NCBI GenBank assembly: GCA_023955635.1
Contig: JAMXHR010000001.1
Coordinates: 310,001 to 374,000, forward strand
Reading direction: 5' to 3'
DNA: 64,000 nucleotides
From: Methanosarcina sp. ERenArc_MAG2
GTDB taxonomy: Archaea; Halobacteriota; Methanosarcinia; Methanosarcinales; Methanosarcinaceae
Of the stretch, positions 46,037 to 55,579 are shown piece after piece. The notes beneath the pieces are model-generated. The model did not search any database. It had not been told where the DNA came from and was given only the letters and a program-made list of their open reading frames with translations. The translations under genes were made by a program, and so were the position numbers. Within the stretch, counting starts at the first letter, position 1; every line of letters starts with the position of its first letter.

Positions 46037-46325
46037 CATCGAAACTGAAAAATCTCGTAAATCTAAAAGAAGTACCGGAATCGGTAGAAAATGCAGGAAT
46101 AAGTATAAAATACCGGAATCAGTAGAATATACAGAAATCGGTAGAAAATTCAGGAATCGGTAAACAGAAGTGCTTTTTCTGCCCGATGGCATTTGAGGGA
46201 ATCCTGGGGGACTCCCTTATGCTATACTTTTTTAGACCGGAGAACAGTCAATATTGTTTTTCAGGCTGTAATACTCAAAAAATAATAAGCAGCGACAAAA
46301 AAAGAATAAATTGAAGTTAAAATTC
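46037..46325. other. Intergenic region between convergent genes
   Basis: Segments such as GGAATCAGTAGAA and GGAATCGGTAGAAAA recur at 46076-46162 (short degenerate repeats). Presumed terminators of the AhpD-like gene and of the ech operon lie here. No gene. Confidence 0.4.
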
Positions 46326-46684
46326 TCATTTTGAAGGCGCTGCTTTTGGAGAGTCTACTTTTGGAACCAATATTTTAATATATTCTTTAGCACCGGTTTT
46401 TGCCCTTTCATTGGATATTGTTATACAATCTTTTGGGCAACCGCTAACACATTCTCCGCACATAATACACCTGAATACATTAAGTTCCCACGTTTTTTCA
46501 GCTTTGGTAACTGTTATTGCATCAGGGGGACATTTTTTTGACATATCCCGCAGAGAATACAGTTTTCAGAATTTAAAATAATTCTTCCCTTAAACTCTTT
46601 AAAAGGTGCCCTTATCTCGAAGGGATAAAGTCTGGTAGCAGGTTTACGAGAAATATTTGCTAGAACAAGATTTAACATACCCAT
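46326..46684 (-). CDS. echF: Ech hydrogenase subunit EchF, 2[4Fe-4S] ferredoxin (frameshifted)
   Basis: ATG 46684 gives MGMLNLVLANISRKPATRLY, then KGRIILNSENCILCGICQK, the first cluster motif, and breaks at the T-run 46533-46539. One extra A on the coding strand restores KCPPDAITV. The second motif CIMCGECVSGCP is in the other frame. The complete protein is about 119 residues and passes electrons from ferredoxin to EchC. It is the last gene of the operon, 16 bases after echE. Confidence 0.9.
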
Positions 46685-46700
46685 TATATCACCCTTCTTT

Positions 46701-47777
46701 TTATCTTTCAGTACAGCTAATGCAGGGGTCAATGGTAAGTACAACTAGAGGGACATCAGCGAGTTTGATGCCCGGGAGTGTCAGTAACAGCGAAGGTATG
46801 TTTGCAAAGGTAGGGGTTCTTATTTTAAGTCTTTCCAGATTTTTAGTACCATTACCTTTCACATAATATACAACTTCACCTCTGGGTTGCTCTGTTCTCA
46901 TAATCGCTTCACCGGTAGGGAAACCCTTTATGGGTGTTGCAATCTCACCCTTAGGCATCTTGGAAATCGCATTTCTTATCAATTTAATAGAATCGTATAA
47001 TTCAGTGATTCTTACTTTAGTTCTGGCGTAACAATCTCCATCTTTTTCGACGGCTGGCTTAAAACCGAGATCCTTATATATATCCCAGTCTGATGAATCT
47101 CTCAGGTCAATGCTGTTCCCACTTCCTCTAAGTGTAGGACCCGCAGTTCCAGCCTCATATGCGAGTTGTTTTGACATTGTAGCTAGTCCCACAAGTCTTT
47201 TCTTTACGGTATAATTATTTACGAAAACTCTTTCAAGATCTTTGACCTGAGGTTCCAATGTATCGAGAGTTTTCAGAAGAAGATTAATATGTTCGTCAGT
47301 GAAATCTTTGCTAGCTCCTCCGACTTTGGACATTGAATGTATAACTCTGTTTCCAGTGGTTCTCTCCAATACATCCAATACTGCCTCTCTGTACTTCCAA
47401 CATTCATAAAAGAGACTTTCAAATCCAAAACCATCTGCAAACAGGCCAAGCCAGAGTAGGTGACTATGAATTCTGTTGAGTTCGCCAGTTATAACTCTTA
47501 AATACTGCCCTCTTTCAGGGACTTCGACATTGAATAGTTTTTCGACTGCTCGCGTATAAGTTATACCATGAAGGGCACTGCATATTCCACATATTCTTTC
47601 ACAAATATAAGTTGTTTGATTATAGTCCTTTGTATTTATAAATTTCTCAAGCCCTCTGTGCACGTAGCCCAGTGAGGGAAGTGCTCCGACAACAACATCG
47701 TTATCTATTTCAAGTTTTAACTGTACAGGTTCGGGTAAAACAGGATGTTGGGGGCCAAAAGGTATTATAGTTGTCAT
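46701..47777 (-). CDS. echE: Ech hydrogenase large subunit EchE
   Basis: 358 residues. The nickel ligands are in CERICGICSALHG (Cys63, Cys66) and in the C-terminal DPCISCTER (Cys352, Cys355). No long C-terminal extension follows DPCxxCxxR, as in other Ech-type large subunits that lack cleavage by a maturation protease. It holds the [NiFe] site where H2 is made or oxidised. Fifth gene of echABCDEF; the stop lies 21 bases before the end of echD. Confidence 0.96.
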   Translation of the reverse strand: MTTIIPFGPQHPVLPEPVQLKLEIDNDVVVGALPSLGYVHRGLEKFINTKDYNQTTYICERICGICSALHGITYTRAVEKLFNVEVPERGQYLRVITGELNRIHSHLLWLGLFADGFGFESLFYECWKYREAVLDVLERTTGNRVIHSMSKVGGASKDFTDEHINLLLKTLDTLEPQVKDLERVFVNNYTVKKRLVGLATMSKQLAYEAGTAGPTLRGSGNSIDLRDSSDWDIYKDLGFKPAVEKDGDCYARTKVRITELYDSIKLIRNAISKMPKGEIATPIKGFPTGEAIMRTEQPRGEVVYYVKGNGTKNLERLKIRTPTFANIPSLLLTLPGIKLADVPLVVLTIDPCISCTER

Positions 47778-47798
47778 GTATCCTCCTTTTTAATTGCT

Positions 47799-48140
47799 TT
47801 AAGCCAAGGGAGCTTTTGGACTGTTTGGCGTTAAATAAAGGTGGCCTTTGTAGTCTATTGCTAAACCCTCGAAAGTCAATCCGAAAAGATCCTGATACTC
47901 ATTCTCGATCAACAGTGCACATAGATAAATGCCTGACACACTCTTTGGTTTCTCACCTGGTTTCACAAAGTACCTTAGATTTTTTAGTTTGTAATCTTTG
48001 TCAAAGATGTATATCAAATCGTGACCATCGTTAGCTTTCAGGCATATCATAGTAGCGTATCGATAGCCATCATTTTTTAAACCCTCAACAGTTTTTAGCA
48101 GCTCGGCGCTATTTTTAATTTCTACCTCATTCTCAAGCAT
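47799..48140 (-). CDS. echD: Ech hydrogenase subunit EchD
   Basis: 113 residues, NuoC-like: GYRYATMICLKANDGHDLIY, FVKPGEKPKSVSGIYLCALL and ENEYQDLFGLTFEG, the last being the E-R/N-E...D-L-F-G pattern of 30-kDa subunits. It has no cofactor and connects the catalytic subunits to the membrane arm. Its start overlaps the end of echC by eight bases. Confidence 0.93.
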   Translation of the reverse strand: MLENEVEIKNSAELLKTVEGLKNDGYRYATMICLKANDGHDLIYIFDKDYKLKNLRYFVKPGEKPKSVSGIYLCALLIENEYQDLFGLTFEGLAIDYKGHLYLTPNSPKAPLA

Positions 48141-48603
48141 TGGATGGCACCTCGTTTCCTTTCAATTTTACTTCCTTTCCTTTGATTTTACCCTGGCTCT
48201 TACTTTCAAGTATTGAGAGTGCTGCTACTACTCCATCAAGTATGGCTTCAGGCCTTGGGCAACATCCAGGGACATATGCATCTACGGGTATGACCTGGTC
48301 CACTCCACCTATTACATTATAGCAGCCGTGGAAAATTCCGCCTGTGGATGCACAGGCGCCTACTGCTAAAACAACTTTGGGATCCGGAATCTGGTTATAA
48401 ATGTTCTTAAGCACATTAACGTTTTTGTAATTTATCGAGCCCGTAACTACCATTATATCAGCTTGCTTGGGAGTACCGATGTTTAAAACACCAAATCTTT
48501 CAGCATCATATAAAGGAGTAAGACAAGCTACTACTTCAATATCACAGCCATTACAGCTGTTACAATTTACATGTATAATCCATGGGGATTTTGCCAAACT
48601 CAT
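48133..48603 (-). CDS. echC: Ech hydrogenase small subunit EchC
   Basis: 156 residues, NuoB-like. Cluster ligands are in NCNSCNGCDIEVV, VGACASTGGIF and PGCCPRPEAI, the proximal [4Fe-4S] pattern next to the NiFe site. VVTGSINYKNVNVLKNIYNQ is the conserved loop. It carries electrons between EchF and EchE. Position within the operon is canonical. Confidence 0.95.
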   Translation of the reverse strand: MSLAKSPWIIHVNCNSCNGCDIEVVACLTPLYDAERFGVLNIGTPKQADIMVVTGSINYKNVNVLKNIYNQIPDPKVVLAVGACASTGGIFHGCYNVIGGVDQVIPVDAYVPGCCPRPEAILDGVVAALSILESKSQGKIKGKEVKLKGNEVPSNA

Positions 48604-48616
48604 TAGTATCCCTCCT

Positions 48617-49485
48617 TTAAGCTAATTTGACTCCACTAACGTACAGGAATGCTATGTTCACAAGGGAAATTATTAGTAAAACTGACCAACTGAGTTTAAG
48701 CATCCATTGCCAGTATACCCTTGCAGTAATATTGTCTACTACAATTACAAGCAAGAACGCAGCGGTTGACAGAAGGAAACCTATCAGTGGGTTTACTGCC
48801 CAGAATATAAAGAGGAGTCCTGTTAAAAATACGTATTCGTAGAAGTGCGCAATCTCAATGATCGCAAACCCCGGTCCTGAGTATTCGGTAAGCATACCTT
48901 TAACCAGTTCCTGATGACCATGGTGAGAGGTTGAATAGTCAAAGGGTGATTTTTTCAATTTTATATTCAGAACAAATATCATTGCTATGAATATAAGGGG
49001 GCATACACCAGGAGAGGGGTCGATGCACTTACCACTTCAGATATTTTAAAGGTGCCAGTAAGCAGGTAGATTGCAAGAGCATACAAAATTAAAATCGGTT
49101 CATAAGCCAATATAGCCATCATTTCCCTTGAACTTCCTATTTTGGCGTATGGAGAACCAGTGCTCATCCCTCCTACTATTATAGCTAACGAAGATACGGT
49201 GTATACGAATATTATCATCAAAATATCTTGTCTGAAAATTAACATCAAGAGGCTTAAAACTATAAAGACCAGGTACACGACCGCGTAAAAGTTTTGAGAC
49301 TTATTTACAATCATGTTGTCTTTACTGAGAAGCTTCATGACATCATAGTATGGCTGCAAAAGAGGAGGACCAACTCTACCTTGCAATCTTGCAGTAAGTT
49401 TCCTGTCAATCCCGGCAGCTATACAGCCGACGATAGGAGCACCAATTAAAACAACAACAGCTAATAAAATATCGTTCATATTCAT
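48617..49485 (-). CDS. echB: Ech hydrogenase membrane subunit EchB (frameshifted)
   Basis: ATG 49485 overlaps the echA stop (ATGA). The N-terminal part has GIDRKLTARLQGRVGPPLLQ, the NuoH/HycD-like loop, and GSSREMMAILAYEPILILYA. The frame ends early because the G-run 48997-49001 is one base short. One more base gives LLVYAPLIFIAMIFVLNIKL and then KKSPFDYSTSHHGHQELVKG in the second frame, another conserved loop. Full length about 289 residues with about eight helices; it forms the ion-translocating interface. Confidence 0.92.
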
Positions 49486-51395
49486 AACATTCCTCCTGCC
49501 AATGCAAGTATAATAAGCAGTATGGAAATTACGACTCCAACTGTTGTAAGTTTGTTTTCTCCAAAGGTATCTTGAAGATAAATGTTAGAGACGCTGCTCT
49601 TGTCGTAACTGCAAAGTCCATTTCTGAACATTAATCCGTCCCTCTCAAGGTTGTTTTCCCCACACATATAATAGTTAGACATACGGGGAGTGTACATACT
49701 TCTGACAGCGAAATAGATCAGAACGGCCAGAGCAAGCACTATGAATATTGCTGCGTAGGCAAATGCCCCTATTTCGGAGGTAAATTGTCCAGCTTCTCCT
49801 GAAATAGCAGGAGCAGTTCTAAGCAAAATCTCAACCTGGGGCTTAATGAAGTAATCATATATTGAAAATACAAGAATACTTGTAGCTACAATAGATAATC
49901 CAAGGAACGTTAGTGGGAAGTAGGTTTCCGGTTTTGTATGGTGAACTGCATTTTTATCCATAGTTGATGATAATATTGTCCCCATCCACTTAGCGTAATA
50001 AACAGTAGTAAGTGCACTGCCAAGTATAAGGAATACTATCACAATAGGATTGCTTGAAGCAGCTTCCATTGATACCCATTTTGTAAGCAATACTCCAAAA
50101 GGAGGTAATAGCATGGATACCATTCCCAGAGCTGCTAGCATAGTAAGTAGAGGAGCCTTCTTTATCAATCCTGACATGTCTTCGATATCTCTGCTCCCAA
50201 TTGTGTGCTCAATTTCACCTGTGCAGAGGAACAGAAGAGCTTTTGAGATCGCGTGGAACAGAATAAGCATAATTGCAGCAGCCACAGCCAGAGGCGTACC
50301 TATTCCAGCACTTGCGATAATTAATCCTAAGTTTGCAATGGTTGAATAAGCAAGTACCCTCTTAGCATTCCTTTGGGACAAAGCTAAAGCCGAACACATT
50401 ACGAAAGTAAAGCTGCCGTAAATAGCAATAGCTGTTCCAAGAGTTGTGCCCGCAAAAGCCGGTACAAGTTTGACAATTAAAAACACACCAGCATTTACCA
50501 TTGTACTTGAGTGCAGTAAGGCAGAAACCGGGGTTGGAGCTACCATTGCGCCTAAGAGCCAGCTCTGGAAAGGCATCTGGGCAGACTTCGCAAAGCCTCC
50601 AATACAGAGTAAGGCAACAGGAAGGGCTACAGCAGCCATAGCTGTTGCATTAGTTCCAGCATAAGTTCCAATTCCAGAAAGGGTACTTATTTCATTAGTA
50701 GCGAGCTGAATTATGCCTACAGATAAAGCAATTCCGCCAACCAGGTTTAAAGCCAGGGCTCTGAAACCATTATTAATTCCTTCTTCATCCTGGTTGTATG
50801 AGATCAACACAAATGAACACAGAGTTGTTATTTCCCAGAAAAGAAACAGCCATCCTAAGGTGTCAGCCATTACCAGGCCGTTCATGGCTGCTAAGAAGAA
50901 ACTCATAGTGAAGTAAAATGTTTTTTGTCTGTTTAAATGCCTGTGTTCCTCATACTGGTCCATATATCCGGTTGCGAATAGTATAATCGCGGTACCGATT
51001 ATATTTACTATTAATATCATGACCTGGGATAACTGGTCAATGTTAAAAGAAGCACTTTCAACTTTTTCAATATTCATAAAAGAGTAAGCTGTTAAAACTG
51101 TTGAAATTGCTATTAGTGCAAGTGTAGGCCAGTTTTTATGTTTTGCCGACACATAGAAAATATATAGTATTATTAGTACTTCGAGTATAAGGACAATAGA
51201 TTCAAATGTTGCAAAATTTGATCCAGCAACCTCAACTTTTCCAGTACCATCTAATACTAACATAACTGAAGTAGCTACTCCAACTAAGAAAAAAGCCCAA
51301 GCAAGGACTTTGTATAAAGATTTAGGGACAGCTACGAATAAAAGCGAAAAAATTATAGGTGCTATGATTAGTAGCATAACGGTTGTTTCCAACAT
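49482..51395 (-). CDS. echA: Ech hydrogenase membrane subunit EchA
   Basis: 637 residues, NuoL/antiporter-like, about sixteen helices. The core has LGWLFLFWEITTLCSFVLIS, FAKSAQMPFQSWLLGAMVAP and TPVSALLHSSTMVNAGVFLI, including the Glu and Lys of the proton channel. It is the first gene of the operon. Ech links oxidation of reduced ferredoxin to H2 formation and ion pumping, or the reverse. Upstream are repeated ribosome-binding boxes and a long promoter region. Confidence 0.95.
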   Translation of the reverse strand: MLETTVMLLIIAPIIFSLLFVAVPKSLYKVLAWAFFLVGVATSVMLVLDGTGKVEVAGSNFATFESIVLILEVLIILYIFYVSAKHKNWPTLALIAISTVLTAYSFMNIEKVESASFNIDQLSQVMILIVNIIGTAIILFATGYMDQYEEHRHLNRQKTFYFTMSFFLAAMNGLVMADTLGWLFLFWEITTLCSFVLISYNQDEEGINNGFRALALNLVGGIALSVGIIQLATNEISTLSGIGTYAGTNATAMAAVALPVALLCIGGFAKSAQMPFQSWLLGAMVAPTPVSALLHSSTMVNAGVFLIVKLVPAFAGTTLGTAIAIYGSFTFVMCSALALSQRNAKRVLAYSTIANLGLIIASAGIGTPLAVAAAIMLILFHAISKALLFLCTGEIEHTIGSRDIEDMSGLIKKAPLLTMLAALGMVSMLLPPFGVLLTKWVSMEAASSNPIVIVFLILGSALTTVYYAKWMGTILSSTMDKNAVHHTKPETYFPLTFLGLSIVATSILVFSIYDYFIKPQVEILLRTAPAISGEAGQFTSEIGAFAYAAIFIVLALAVLIYFAVRSMYTPRMSNYYMCGENNLERDGLMFRNGLCSYDKSSVSNIYLQDTFGENKLTTVGVVISILLIILALAGGML

Positions 51396-51400
51396 ACAAT

Positions 51401-51449
51401 ATATCCTCCGATCTATTAATCCTCCGATCTGTTTATCCTCTGACCTCTA
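51401..51449 (-). promoter_or_regulatory. Triplicated ribosome-binding repeat before echA
   Basis: On the minus strand GATCGGAGGAT occurs twice, 18 bases apart, and a third, diverged copy (GTCAGAGGAT) precedes them. The last one places GGAGG about 8 bases before the echA ATG. The tandem copies may be slippage products that vary initiation strength. Confidence 0.65.
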
Positions 51450-51690
51450 GTATGAGAATTTACGCACTTGAAAAATAAAATCACACATATTGAACGTTTC
51501 CAGATCTATTTTTTAAACAGTTCGACGCTTCATGATGTTGATTTCCCAGTTCAACTGCGTAATTCCCGAATATATAAGAATATGGACTGATAGCCCACTA
51601 ATATTATAATATTCTTATATAAAAATCACAAGAAATAATAATATGCGCATAACGTCGACATAAACTCGACATGTTACCAAATCTTAATAT

Positions 51691-52090
51691 AGCAAAGGCA
51701 TATTTAAAGATAGTGATTTTCTTTTTACTTTTATATTACCCCCAAGAATAATATCCAAATTGTCCCCAGGATCTCATTAAATTTTAAATTTATTTAATTT
51801 ATATTAAAGTAATAAATAGCACTGGATACTAATAAATACTACTAAATAATTCTGTTACTATCAAAGTGTATAAATTAGCATAAACAAAGACTTATTTAAA
51901 CATGATGGTTTCAATTTGTTTTTATATTATCCCTTAAATTTATATCTCGTAACGTCCTGCAGATGGCTATGACGTTCTTTGATTAAAAATCAAAATAAAA
52001 TAAAAACAATAATATCGAAATACTATAATAATTAATATAACAAAGATATATTTAAAGAACGTGATTTTGACTCTATTTTTATATTATTAT
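51691..52090. repeat. Three spaced direct repeats of about 53 bp
   Basis: Copies at 51691-51743, 51883-51935 and 52039-52091 share AACAAAGA, then TATTTAAA, then GTGATTTT (or a variant) and TTTTTATATTA in the same order and spacing. TATTTAAA is TATA-like on both strands. Confidence 0.6.
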
Positions 52091-52173
52091 AGTAGTTTTA
52101 TATTTATTTAGTTGTCGGTGAAGAATCACAAATATATTATAAAATTTAGAAAATAATCTTGACATTGGATCGG

Positions 52174-52261
52174 CTAGTGTCGCGTCAATCCTCAAAGATT
52201 TAACGATTCTGAATAGTTGCAGTCGATTTTATACGACATTTTGCCATTGACGTGACACTAG
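52174..52261. mobile_element. 88-bp palindromic MITE-like element
   Basis: CTAGTGTCGCGTCAAT at 52174-52189 is mirrored by ATTGACGTGACACTAG at 52246-52261 with one mismatch in 16 bases. The middle has no gene. A likely non-autonomous element or an operator-like palindrome. Confidence 0.6.
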
Positions 52262-52923
52262 TTTAAAAGGGTGAATAAAGGAATTTGCCAGAATAAATTC
52301 TATAAAATCCAATTTCCAGGCCAAGATATCGAAAAAGAAGAATAAGCTGGATTTACAATGACACTCCTTTTAGCCTATTCACCTTATCTTCTCTAAATAT
52401 TTTGCTTTGATATTCAACTTATTTCGATTTTCAAAATCTGAACTTATCTTTATTTTTCTTCTAACAAAGCTTGCATATTTCTTGATTTTCTTCTTTTGCA
52501 TACCGTTGAAATATTGGAGCAAGCCTGGTCTTTAAGGATACCACATACAGCGGAATAAAACTATAATTTTCTTCAATCCGGCGGTTTCAAATTCTATGCA
52601 GTCGAGCAAGATCTGCAATCCATTTGAAGAGATAGAAGATCTCAACTATTTTGAGTTCTTTCTTCTCTATTATATGAGTGATACTTTTGTAGTTCCATTT
52701 CATCCGGTTATATCAATGCGTGTTTACATACTCATTTGATAATGTGGGTTTGTCTCTTTAAGTAAATCTATTTATAAGAATACTCGAGTTAAAGTGAATA
52801 TCTGGTTACAGCAAAGTCTCAAAACCTGCTTCTGACTCATCACTTAATGGAAATCTGCTGAGAATGGTTTTAAGAGACTTTTATAAAAACGTCGGTATAA
52901 AAACGTTGAATGAGGGTGTAAAT

Positions 52924-53082
52924 ATGGTTAAATGTTCTATTTGTGGGAAAGATGAAAATTCGCTGCTTAGAGTAAAGCACAGGAGACTTGGCATAATAAA
53001 GCTCTGCTTTGAATGCTGGGAAGTGGAAAGTGGCAATAAAAATCTTCTTCCTTCATGTGGTGGATGCGACTGCTGCAAATGA
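52924..53082 (+). CDS. 52-residue zinc-finger protein
   Basis: ATG 52924 follows GAGGGTG. MVKCSICGKDENSLLRVKHR RLGIIKLCFECWEVESGNKN has two C-x-x-C pairs (Cys4/7 and Cys28/31), and the tail LLPSCGGCDCCK adds four more Cys. It is likely a treble-clef or zinc-ribbon mini-protein, with nucleic-acid or protein binding. Small Cys-rich proteins of this kind are frequent in Methanosarcina. Confidence 0.75.
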   Translation: MVKCSICGKDENSLLRVKHRRLGIIKLCFECWEVESGNKNLLPSCGGCDCCK

Positions 53083-53436
53083 GTCTATTCTCAGATATTC
53101 TGTAACTCACTTATCTTCCCTTCCGCTCATTTTTCTCCTCTTAAATGCCCTGCTGACTCAGGTGCAGGGTTTTTGGGAGCAAGATAAAAATTCGAGCTTC
53201 AAGGGTTTTTAATATCTTCCTGATTTTTTGCTTATGAACCTATTTTTTAAATCATTTTTATTTGATTCCAGCACTTCAATTTCTTCATATAATTTAGGTT
53301 AATTGTTTGATTCAGTCTGAGTTTTTTTATTCAATTACAATTCCGAATATATTGCTTGAGAAGGATCGAGGCTTCTATTCAATCAGAAGTGAGTCTAATA
53401 AATGTATCTATATATTTTTAGCAATATTTGGGTGAT

Positions 53437-53813
53437 ATGGTTAAAATCGAATCCAGATGCATCTCCGGGAAAATGTGCTTTTTGTATACTATTCTCCTGT
53501 TTATCCTTGCCGGTGTTTTTGAAATCGGAGGAGGGTACCTTTTGTGGCTGTGGATGCGTGAAGGCAGAGAATTGATTTTTGCATTTTTAGGAGCAATTAT
53601 TTTGTTTTTATATGGAATCGTACCCACTTTCCAGCCGTCTTACTTTCACAGGATATATGCAACCTATGGTGGCATTTTTGTAGTTATGTCTCTTTTATGG
53701 GGCTGGATATTCGATAAAATCCCCCTGATACTTATGATCTCATAGGCGCCCTGATCATTCTTATCGGAGTATCAATCATTTACTACTGGCCGAGAAAGGA
53801 TGATAATATATGA
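53437..53813 (+). CDS. YnfA family membrane protein, first of a pair (frameshifted)
   Basis: ATG 53437 follows [46 protein letters not shown] and [18 protein letters not shown] are YnfA/UPF0060 signatures. The frame breaks at the A-run 53716-53719; one more A gives [20 protein letters not shown] and a stop at 53811-53813. Four helices, about 125 residues. YnfA proteins are related to small multidrug-resistance transporters. The stop overlaps the next start (ATGA). Confidence 0.88.
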
Positions 53814-54139
53814 TTACCCCGGGAATTTCTCTTGCTTTGTTTTTTCTGGCTGCCCTTTTTGAAATTGGAGGAGGCTATCTGATCTGGCTGTGGTTAAGGG
53901 AAAATAAAGGGGCAGTATTCGGGCTGCTCGGAGGATTGACATTAGCCGTCTACGGAATCATTCCAACCTTCCAGCCTGCGCATTTCGGTAGGGTCTATGC
54001 TGCATACGGAGGAATCTTTATTGTGTCGTCTCTTATCTGGGGAGCCTTTATCGATAAGAAAAATCCCGATAAATATGAAATAATAGGAGCATTGATTGCA
54101 CTTGCAGGTGTCCTTATAATGTTCTACATCCCTCGTTAA
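53810..54139 (+). CDS. YnfA family membrane protein, second of a pair
   Basis: 109 residues, four membrane helices. Key segments: [40 protein letters not shown] and AYGGIFIVSSLIWGAFIDKK, nearly parallel to the upstream gene. Paired small transporters of the SMR class often form antiparallel heterodimers, so these two may act together. Substrate unknown; YnfA relatives have been linked to drug or cation efflux. Confidence 0.92.
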   Translation: MITPGISLALFFLAALFEIGGGYLIWLWLRENKGAVFGLLGGLTLAVYGIIPTFQPAHFGRVYAAYGGIFIVSSLIWGAFIDKKNPDKYEIIGALIALAGVLIMFYIPR

Positions 54140-54315
54140 CATGGAGTGTAGAAACGAAAATCTGGTGTACTAATGATACTGCCTGATTGGAATATTTTAT
54201 TATGAAAATCTATTTATAGATAGTATAGATAGGTCTTCTGCTTGAAGACCTGTATATTTTATTCTCATTTTGAGTTAATGTGACTCATACATTGTCAACA
54301 CGGAGGAACAGCGCC

Positions 54316-55250
54316 ATGCTTCAGATATTTAAATCAACAGATAGCGGACTGATAACTTTAGATCAGGTTGAAGATGGAGCATGGATTAATCTTGTAAATC
54401 CGAAAGAGCAGGAAATCCTGTATATTTCAAACAACCTAAACATCCCAGTTGATCTTATTAAAGATGCACTTGATGAAGAGGAACGCTCCAGAATTGAAAT
54501 AGATGAAGGTTGTACTGTTATAATAATAGATATTCCTGTACCAAACACAAATCTACCTGAGGGGGAACTTATTATACAGTTCCTCTTGGAATTATAATTA
54601 ATGAGACTAATATTGTTACTGTTTCCCTTAAGGAGAATTACGTTATAAAAAGCTTTATTGAGCGAAAAAATAAATCTTTTTATACATTTAAAAAAACACG
54701 TTTCCTTTTACAGATTCTCTATAAAAACTCAAAGCTATACCTTCAGTATCTCAGAAATATTGATAGGACAAGTGATAAAATTGAATGCAGATTACATAAG
54801 TCGCTGAAAAATAAAGAATTAATCCAGCTCCTTGAACTGGAAAAAAGCCTTGTATACTTTTCTACATCATTAAAAAGCAATGAAATGGTCCTTGAAAAAA
54901 TTCAAAGGTCTACTCCTGTTAAGATGTATCCTGAAGACACAGAGCTTCTTGAAGATGTTATTATAGAAAACAAGCAGGCAATTGAAATGGCAAATATCTA
55001 TAGTAACATTCTTACCGGGACTATGGATGCATACGCATCGGTTATCTCTAACAACTTAAATATTGTCATGAAATTTCTGACCTCAGTCACAATCATCATG
55101 TCTCTTCCAACAATGGTTGCAAGCTTTTTCGGGATGAATGTCGACGTTCCTTTTCAGAATAATCCTCATGCATTCGTAATTATTTTCGTAATGACTATGT
55201 TTTTCTCAGTGATTTTAGCTTTCACAATGGTGAAAAAACAACTGTTTTGA
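54316..55250 (+). CDS. corA: CorA-type Mg2+/divalent metal channel (frameshifted)
   Basis: ATG 54316 has GGAGG 9 bases upstream. MLQIFKSTDSGLITLDQVED and AWINLVNPKEQEILYISNNL form the N-terminal domain. The frame breaks at 54569-54570; one more T gives LYYTVPLGIIINETNIVTVS and then helical LQILYKNSKLYLQYLRNIDR. The C-terminus has two helices with FFGMNVDVP, the G-M-N selectivity motif, and a basic end VKKQLF. Full length about 312 residues. It imports Mg2+ or Co2+/Ni2+ driven by membrane potential. Confidence 0.92.
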
Positions 55251-55579
55251 ATCCGTTCTAAGAAATGTTCTGCACTCAAATCCGTTTCTTTTTTATTTCT
55301 TGCTGTTTCTGTGCCTTTTATGTTTTCTTTATCTGCAGTGGCATTAGAACTTGTTCATTAAGAAAAAGTCAGATTCTTCCAGGCCAATTCCTGTGCCAAT
55401 TTTTGCGGAAAGAGGATGAGAAAGCCATGGTGGAAAAAAATAAAGGGCAAGGATTACCCTACTTCATTTAGTCAAGTACACCTGCTGATAGGGGAGCTTT
55501 TTTCAGAAAATCCCATATCGCAAGTATACAGTTTGCTGTGGACTGAAATATTCGGATTTATATCAGTTCCGAGGCTCTA
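55251..55579. other. Intergenic region
   Basis: About 330 bases between convergent corA and amt genes. No gene. Confidence 0.3.

Larger units (their letters stand above)
51450..52863. other. Long repeat-containing region upstream of ech
   Basis: About 1.4 kb of AT-rich DNA without any supportable gene. It holds three 53-bp direct repeats (51691, 51883, 52039), a palindromic 88-bp element (52174-52261) and several TATA-like sequences. It probably contains the ech promoter and a very long leader or several promoters. Confidence 0.5.
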
